Below, piece by piece: positions 5,090-9,392 of a DNA stretch of 9,392 bases. The notes beneath the pieces are model-generated. The model saw nothing but the letters and a program-made list of their open reading frames with translations. It did no database searches and was not told where the DNA came from. The translations under genes were made by a program, and so were the position numbers. Numbering within the stretch: the first letter of the stretch is position 1; every line of letters starts with the position of its first letter. Source of the stretch: Alphaproteobacteria bacterium (lineage in GTDB: Bacteria; Pseudomonadota; Alphaproteobacteria; Micropepsales; Micropepsaceae); assembly GCA_947373775.1 (NCBI GenBank), contig CANBZE010000047.1, forward strand, positions 1-9,392, given 5' to 3'.

Positions 5090-7785
5090 CGCTCGTTCCC
5101 CAGCCGTTGCAACAGCGCAGGTGCGTGAACAACGTCAGTCTTGTAGTTGCCGGTCAGGGCATACATCACCAGATTGATGCCGAAGCGGAAGGCCATCTCG
5201 CGCTGGATCTCGCCGCCCGGCGACGGCGTGGTTTGGAAATGGCCATTGGTATCCACCGCCCAGGCGCTTGCCCAGTCATTGCCACCGATGATCACCGGGG
5301 AAACGCCATCGCCGCCGCGCGCCGGCGGCGCACCATTCTTGGGCGCGGGCGGCAGGGCTTCGACCCACAGCCGTCCACCGGTCCAGCGGCCGGGAAAGTC
5401 GCGCAGGATGTAGAACGCCTTGCTCAGCACGTGATCGGCCGGCACCTGTTCCAGCGGCGGCAGGTCCAGACCGTCGGTCAGCCGCCGCAACGTTTGTTCG
5501 CCGGGCGAAGCGGCGCCGCGCACCGCGCCCAAACTCAGGTCGCGGGTGTCGAACAGGATGGTGCCGCCATTGCGCATATATTCGCCCACGCGCGACAGCG
5601 CCTTGGGGGACAGGGATTTCTCACGCGGGTCCATCGGCCAATAGAGCAGGGGATAGAGCGAAAGATCGTCGCGCTCCGGGTCCAGGCCCAGCGGCTCCAT
5701 CGGCTCGTAGGAGGTGCGCGCCTTCAAGGCCATGCCCAGGCCGCTCAGGCCTTGCAGGCTTGTCGTGTCCACGTCGGACAGGCCGGTCTTGATATAAGCC
5801 AGCCGCGTGTCCAGCGCCGCCTTCATGTTGGTCGCGTCATCGGCGCGGGCATGCGGCGCGGCCAGAAGGAAGGCCAGCGCCGCGCCGGCGAATTTCAGCT
5901 TGCGTGGGGTGAAGCCGCGCAGCCACAGCGACACGATGCAGTCCAGCAGCAGCAGCAGCAGCGCGGCGGCCAGCAGATATGGCTCGAGCGCGCGGGCATG
6001 GGTGTTGCCGTAAGCTTGGAGACTACCATCGGCCAGCGGCGACAGGTGCTCGCCCGCATGCATCACGTTGAGCGCGCTTTCCACTTCATGGGCGCCATAC
6101 AGGCCGGGGGGATGCTGCGGTGAAACGCGCTGCCTGGAGAAATCATGCGCCGGCAGCGGCGCGACATCGGGGGTGGGCGGGATCGCATGGCCGAAACCGT
6201 CCAGCAGCGACACCGGCGGCAAGGTGGTCAGGCCCGCCAGCTCGCGCGCCGGTGTGCCGGCCGACAGCGCCAGCAGGCGCTTGAGCATCTCGACATAAAG
6301 TCCCGACAGCGGCAGCGACGACCAGCCGGGACTGGCGGCGGTGTGGAACAAGACGATCCAGCCCGAGCCCATCGCCTGCGCCGTGATCAGCGGCGTGCCG
6401 TCGGCAAGCTGCGCCCAGGTGCGATTGGAAACTTCAGCGGACGGTTCGGCCAGGATCTGGCGCGACACCGTGACTTCGGAGGCGATCTCCAGTCCATTAA
6501 AGGGGCTCTGCGGACCGAACGCCGCCAGGCGCTGCGGCGCGCTCCAGGCCATGGCGCTGCCCAGGTAACGCCCGCCGGCACGCAGGCGCACCGGCACCAG
6601 CTCGTCGCTGCCATTGGTCATGCGATCACCGGCGAAACGGATCAGCACGCCGCCCTTGCTCACAAAGTCCTTCACCTTGGGAATGTCGGCGGCGGAGATT
6701 TTCGCCACGTCCGCCAGCAGCAGCACCGAGACATGCTTGTCGATCAGCTGTGCGATCCCGCCTTTGGCGATCTCGGCATAGGGCGACAGCGCGCGTTCCA
6801 GGTAATAGACGTCGGACAGCAGCGGCTGGCCTTCCCCATTGGCGCTTTCCGACACAATGCCGGCGCTGCGCTGCGCGGCGCCCCGGTCCAGCAGCTGCAC
6901 CGATCCGGCGCTGTCTTCGCCGGTGACCGCCAGCCGGGTGGTGGCGTTGCGCACTTCCATGGGCAGGGCGATATGGCCGCGTGCGGTGATGTCACCGCGC
7001 TTGAAGTGCAGCTTGGTGGCGGCGAGAGTTTCGCCGCGCGCACCGATGGCGCCTACTTCGGTCTCCAGCACGTCGCCGGCGCGAGCGCGCGTCGCGGTGA
7101 CGGCAAAGCCGGAGGCGTCACGCGTCACCGGCAAAAGTCCCAGCGGCAGGCGCGAAGGCCCAAATGTGGTGGCGCCGCCATAGCGTTTGAATGCGTCACG
7201 CAGAACGGCGCTCTTGCCGTCTTCGATGCCGTCGGTCAGCCAGTAAAGCGCGGGCGCAGCGGCGAAGCTGAAGCGGCCCAATGCCGTGGCCGCGGCGGCG
7301 CGATTGCCCGGCCAGGGCATGGGCTTCAGTTCCTTGGCGAGGCGCGCGGCTTCGCCCTGATTGAGAAGCCCGCTGGGCATGGGGCCGGCGGTTGGGATGA
7401 TGGCGACGGGCCGCCCCTGCGCGCTGTGCAGGAGGTCGGCGATCAATTCCTGGCGCGTGTCCCAGCCCTTGGCGGCGGTCCAGCCATTGTCCACCACCAG
7501 CACCAGCGGGCCCGCCGCCGCCAGCTTGGGGCTGCGGCCCAGCAGCGGATCGGCCAGGGCGACGATCAGCAGCGCCGCTGCCAGCAGGCGCAGCAGCAGC
7601 AGCCACCAGGGCGTGGCGGCCGGCGCCTGCTCTTCATCTTCCAGCCCGCGCAGCAGGCGCAGCGGCGGGAATGGCGTGCGGCGCGGCAGTGGCGGCGTCA
7701 CCCGCAGAAGCCACCACAGCACCGGCAGGGCAGCCAAGGCCGCCAGGATCAGTGGCGTTCCAAAACTGATGGGAAAACCCAGCAC
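5086..7785 (-). CDS. BatA-like N-terminal / DUF4159 membrane protein
   Basis: This is an 899-aa envelope protein. Residues 3-80 match the BatA-type two-helix N-terminus (helices about 9-28 and 60-79, with an arginine-rich cytoplasmic loop between). Next comes a VWA-like segment starting LVLVVDNGWTAA, with YWLTDG at 181-186; its metal motif is degenerate, with G101 and T103 where D-x-S-x-S has serines. A second alpha/beta region at 350-480 (VSVLLLADV, GGVLIRFAGD) resembles the amidotransferase fold. Helices at about 601-622 and 630-646 lead into a C-terminal DUF4159 domain (about 655-880). By the positive-inside rule both large domains are periplasmic. Start GTG at 7785, three bases after the DUF58 stop. 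The only cysteine is C616, inside a helix. The domain order is typical of alphaproteobacterial moxR operons; the molecular function is not known. Confidence 0.92.
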   Translation of the reverse strand: MLGFPISFGTPLILAALAALPVLWWLLRVTPPLPRRTPFPPLRLLRGLEDEEQAPAATPWWLLLLRLLAAALLIVALADPLLGRSPKLAAAGPLVLVVDNGWTAAKGWDTRQELIADLLHSAQGRPVAIIPTAGPMPSGLLNQGEAARLAKELKPMPWPGNRAAAATALGRFSFAAAPALYWLTDGIEDGKSAVLRDAFKRYGGATTFGPSRLPLGLLPVTRDASGFAVTATRARAGDVLETEVGAIGARGETLAATKLHFKRGDITARGHIALPMEVRNATTRLAVTGEDSAGSVQLLDRGAAQRSAGIVSESANGEGQPLLSDVYYLERALSPYAEIAKGGIAQLIDKHVSVLLLADVAKISAADIPKVKDFVSKGGVLIRFAGDRMTNGSDELVPVRLRAGGRYLGSAMAWSAPQRLAAFGPQSPFNGLEIASEVTVSRQILAEPSAEVSNRTWAQLADGTPLITAQAMGSGWIVLFHTAASPGWSSLPLSGLYVEMLKRLLALSAGTPARELAGLTTLPPVSLLDGFGHAIPPTPDVAPLPAHDFSRQRVSPQHPPGLYGAHEVESALNVMHAGEHLSPLADGSLQAYGNTHARALEPYLLAAALLLLLLDCIVSLWLRGFTPRKLKFAGAALAFLLAAPHARADDATNMKAALDTRLAYIKTGLSDVDTTSLQGLSGLGMALKARTSYEPMEPLGLDPERDDLSLYPLLYWPMDPREKSLSPKALSRVGEYMRNGGTILFDTRDLSLGAVRGAASPGEQTLRRLTDGLDLPPLEQVPADHVLSKAFYILRDFPGRWTGGRLWVEALPPAPKNGAPPARGGDGVSPVIIGGNDWASAWAVDTNGHFQTTPSPGGEIQREMAFRFGINLVMYALTGNYKTDVVHAPALLQRLGNER

Positions 7786-7788
7786 CTG

Positions 7789-8640
7789 TTATACGCCGCC
7801 GATGGCGGCATGCAGGGCGATCAGCGAACCTTGCGGCGCATGATCGGTGCGATGGACGGTGCAGGTCCAGCCCAGCCGCGTGGCCTGCGCCGCCACTTCC
7901 TCGCCATGCGCGGTGAAGCGGGCGCGGTAAGCGCCGCGCACGCGCTCGGCGCGGCCGAAGATTTCATCGGCTTCGCCGCGCGGGGATTCAAAACGGGTGC
8001 GGCCCGAATAGGGGAAGTCCTCTTCCGCCGGATCGATGATGCGTACCAGGTGCGCCGATACCCCCTGTTGCGACAGCCGCTTCATGTGCTCGAACACGCC
8101 TTCGTCCAGGAAATCGCTGAACCAGACAAGCTGGTTGCCGCGCGCGAAGGGCACTTGCGGCGGCAGCGCCTGGTTGCCGCTGGCAAACATGGCGCGGCCG
8201 ATGCGGGTCAGCGCCAGGCGGGACGAAGCAGGGGCGCCTTCCATGCCGGTAAAGCCTACCCGCTCGCCGCCGCGCACAAGCAATGACGCCAGCGCCAGCA
8301 AAAGCAGATCGGCGCGGGCGCGCTTGGAGACCGCAGCCGACTTGAAACTCATATTCTCGGAGGCGTCGCGCCAGAACCACACGGTCTGGGCGGCTTCCCA
8401 TTCGCGCTCGCGTACAAAGATGTGCTGCGACTTGGCGGACTGGCGCCAGTCGATGGCGGCCGAGGAATCGTGGGAGGCATAGCGGCGGAACTGCCAGAAG
8501 CTTTCGCCCATGCCGGCGCGGCGGCGGCCATGCACGCCCAGGCTGACCGACGCGGCCAGATGATCGGCTTCCACCATCAGCGGCGGCAGCCCGGCGGACA
8601 GGCCATCGGCTTCGTGCTGAAGCGTGGAGAATTGGCTCAA
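7789..8640 (-). CDS. DUF58 domain protein (MoxR partner)
   Basis: This 283-aa protein carries the DUF58 signature GVHGRRRAGMGESFWQFRRY followed by IDWRQSAK and the VREREWE strand (about residues 35-82). DUF58 proteins have a VWA-like fold and are almost always encoded next to MoxR ATPases, with which they are thought to work. After the signature, WRDASENM (90-97) stands where the metal-binding D-x-S-x-S would be, with N96 replacing the last serine. I see no convincing membrane helix, so it is probably cytosolic or membrane-associated. The start is a TTG at 8640; in that frame the moxR stop lies 12 nt upstream and the next methionine is residue 22. AGTAGG sits 6 bases before the TTG and serves as a reasonable ribosome-binding site. 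The TTG choice also gives the normal family length. Confidence 0.92.
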   Translation of the reverse strand: MSQFSTLQHEADGLSAGLPPLMVEADHLAASVSLGVHGRRRAGMGESFWQFRRYASHDSSAAIDWRQSAKSQHIFVREREWEAAQTVWFWRDASENMSFKSAAVSKRARADLLLLALASLLVRGGERVGFTGMEGAPASSRLALTRIGRAMFASGNQALPPQVPFARGNQLVWFSDFLDEGVFEHMKRLSQQGVSAHLVRIIDPAEEDFPYSGRTRFESPRGEADEIFGRAERVRGAYRARFTAHGEEVAAQATRLGWTCTVHRTDHAPQGSLIALHAAIGGV

Positions 8641-8652
8641 AAGAAACCTACT

Positions 8653-9392
8653 TTAGAAGAGGCTGGCGCAGAGCCGTTCAATAACACTGGCGGTGGTCGC
8701 GCCTTCGGCGCGGGCCGAGAAATTCAGCGCCATGCGGTGGCGCAGCACCGGGCCGGCCAGCGCCACGACATCGTCGGTGGACGGCGCAAGCCGCCCATCC
8801 AGCAGCGCGCGGGCGCGCACCGCCAGCATCAGCGCCTGGCTGGCGCGGGGGCCGGGGCCCCAGGCGATCTGGCCCTGCACGCCGCTGGCATGGTCGGAAT
8901 CGGGACGCGCGGCGCGCACCAGCGACAGAATACCTTCCATCACCTGTTCGCCCACCGGGATGCGGCGCACCAGCGCCTGCGCCTCGATCAAATCGTCGGG
9001 GCCGCAAACCTTCACCGCGGATTTTTCCTCGCCCATGGTGGTGGCCAGCAGCATGCGGCGCTCGGCTTCCAGGTCCGGATAGCCGACATCGATCTGCAGC
9101 AGGAAACGGTCGAGCTGGGCTTCGGGCAGCGGATAAGTGCCTTCCTGCTCTAACGGGTTCTGGGTCGCCAGCACATGGAACAGCCTGGGCAGATCGTGGC
9201 GGGCGCCCGCCACGGTGACATGCTTTTCCTGCATCGCCTGCAACAGCGCCGACTGGGTGCGCGGGGATGCGCGGTTGATTTCGTCGGCCATCAGCAGCTG
9301 GGTGAAGACCGGCCCCTTGATGAAGCGGAAGGCGCGTTCGCCGCCGGCGGATTCTTCCATCACTTCGGAACCGGTGATGTCGGACGGCATCA
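8653..9392 (-). CDS. moxR: MoxR-family AAA+ ATPase (5' end outside window)
   Basis: MoxR proteins are AAA+ ATPases regarded as chaperones that activate or assemble VWA-fold partner proteins. Visible here are the family motif MPSDITG, Walker B LLMADEIN (D36, E37 counted from the M of that motif), sensor 1 ATQNP (N78), the arginine-finger segment LPEAQLDRF (R95) and sensor 2 GPGPRASQAL (R172). The Walker A loop lies beyond base 9392, so the reading frame is open at the right edge and the methionine at 9390 is internal, not the start; roughly 80-100 residues are missing. The stop TAA lies 12 nt before the DUF58 start, making moxR the most upstream visible gene of the four-gene operon. Nothing unusual is seen in the visible catalytic residues. 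Confidence 0.95.
   Translation of the reverse strand, partial: MPSDITGSEVMEESAGGERAFRFIKGPVFTQLLMADEINRASPRTQSALLQAMQEKHVTVAGARHDLPRLFHVLATQNPLEQEGTYPLPEAQLDRFLLQIDVGYPDLEAERRMLLATTMGEEKSAVKVCGPDDLIEAQALVRRIPVGEQVMEGILSLVRAARPDSDHASGVQGQIAWGPGPRASQALMLAVRARALLDGRLAPSTDDVVALAGPVLRHRMALNFSARAEGATTASVIERLCASLF

Noticed and set aside
5945..5975. Repeated CAGCAGCAG tract as a microsatellite
   Set aside because: It lies in frame inside the DUF4159 gene and encodes the leucine run of a membrane helix through CTG codons.
5083..6123. Plus-strand open frame of 346 codons opposite the DUF4159 domain
   Set aside because: Shadow frame; composition is that of a reversed high-GC coding sequence and the opposite strand encodes a clear conserved domain.
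6145..8286. Very long open frame (713 codons) on the plus strand opposite the DUF4159 and DUF58 genes
   Set aside because: It lies antisense to two well-supported genes, its protein is rich in R, Q, H, A and G as expected from the reverse of GC-rich codons, and it has no recognisable domain.

Overview
The window looks like chromosomal DNA from a GC-rich, flagellated alphaproteobacterium. The basis is protein character (an E. coli-type MotA, a CheY-like regulator with an arginine-rich tail, and the MoxR / DUF58 / BatA-DUF4159 / VWA gene order common in that class) together with base composition. I cannot name a genus. No phage, transposase, CRISPR, rRNA or tRNA was seen.

Left part (1-1773, all minus strand): a motility block. 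A receiver protein with an arginine-rich tail (1261-1773) is coupled by a one-base overlap to a small HPt-like protein (782-1261). A 127-bp gap with several palindromes and repeats follows, then motA, which leaves the window at base 1. The likely theme is phospho-signalling to the flagellar motor.

Middle (1774-3028): a 135-bp divergent intergenic region, then a plus-strand pair, a Nudix hydrolase and a GNAT acetyltransferase of the YhbS type. These look like general housekeeping or accessory enzymes and may form a two-gene operon. They converge on the right-hand operon. The 87-bp gap at the convergence holds most of a 65-nt element (2971-3035) with perfect cloverleaf symmetry: one outer stem and two inner hairpins with 4-nt loops.

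Right part (3029-9392, all minus strand): a tightly packed four-gene operon read from right to left. It encodes a MoxR AAA+ ATPase (its N-terminus lies outside the window), a DUF58 protein, a BatA-like/DUF4159 membrane protein and a VWA/amidotransferase-fold membrane protein. Gene junctions are 12 nt, 3 nt and a 4-nt ATGA overlap. MoxR and DUF58 are predicted to be cytosolic. The last two carry large predicted periplasmic domains anchored by paired N-terminal helices. The family-level model is a MoxR chaperone/ATPase acting on VWA-fold partners in cell-envelope maintenance, but substrates for this alphaproteobacterial version are not settled.

No clearly new multi-gene system is evident. The most unusual items are the cloverleaf element, the arginine-rich receiver with its HPt-like partner beside motA, and the recurring TTAACGG motif in the two intergenic regions of the motility block.
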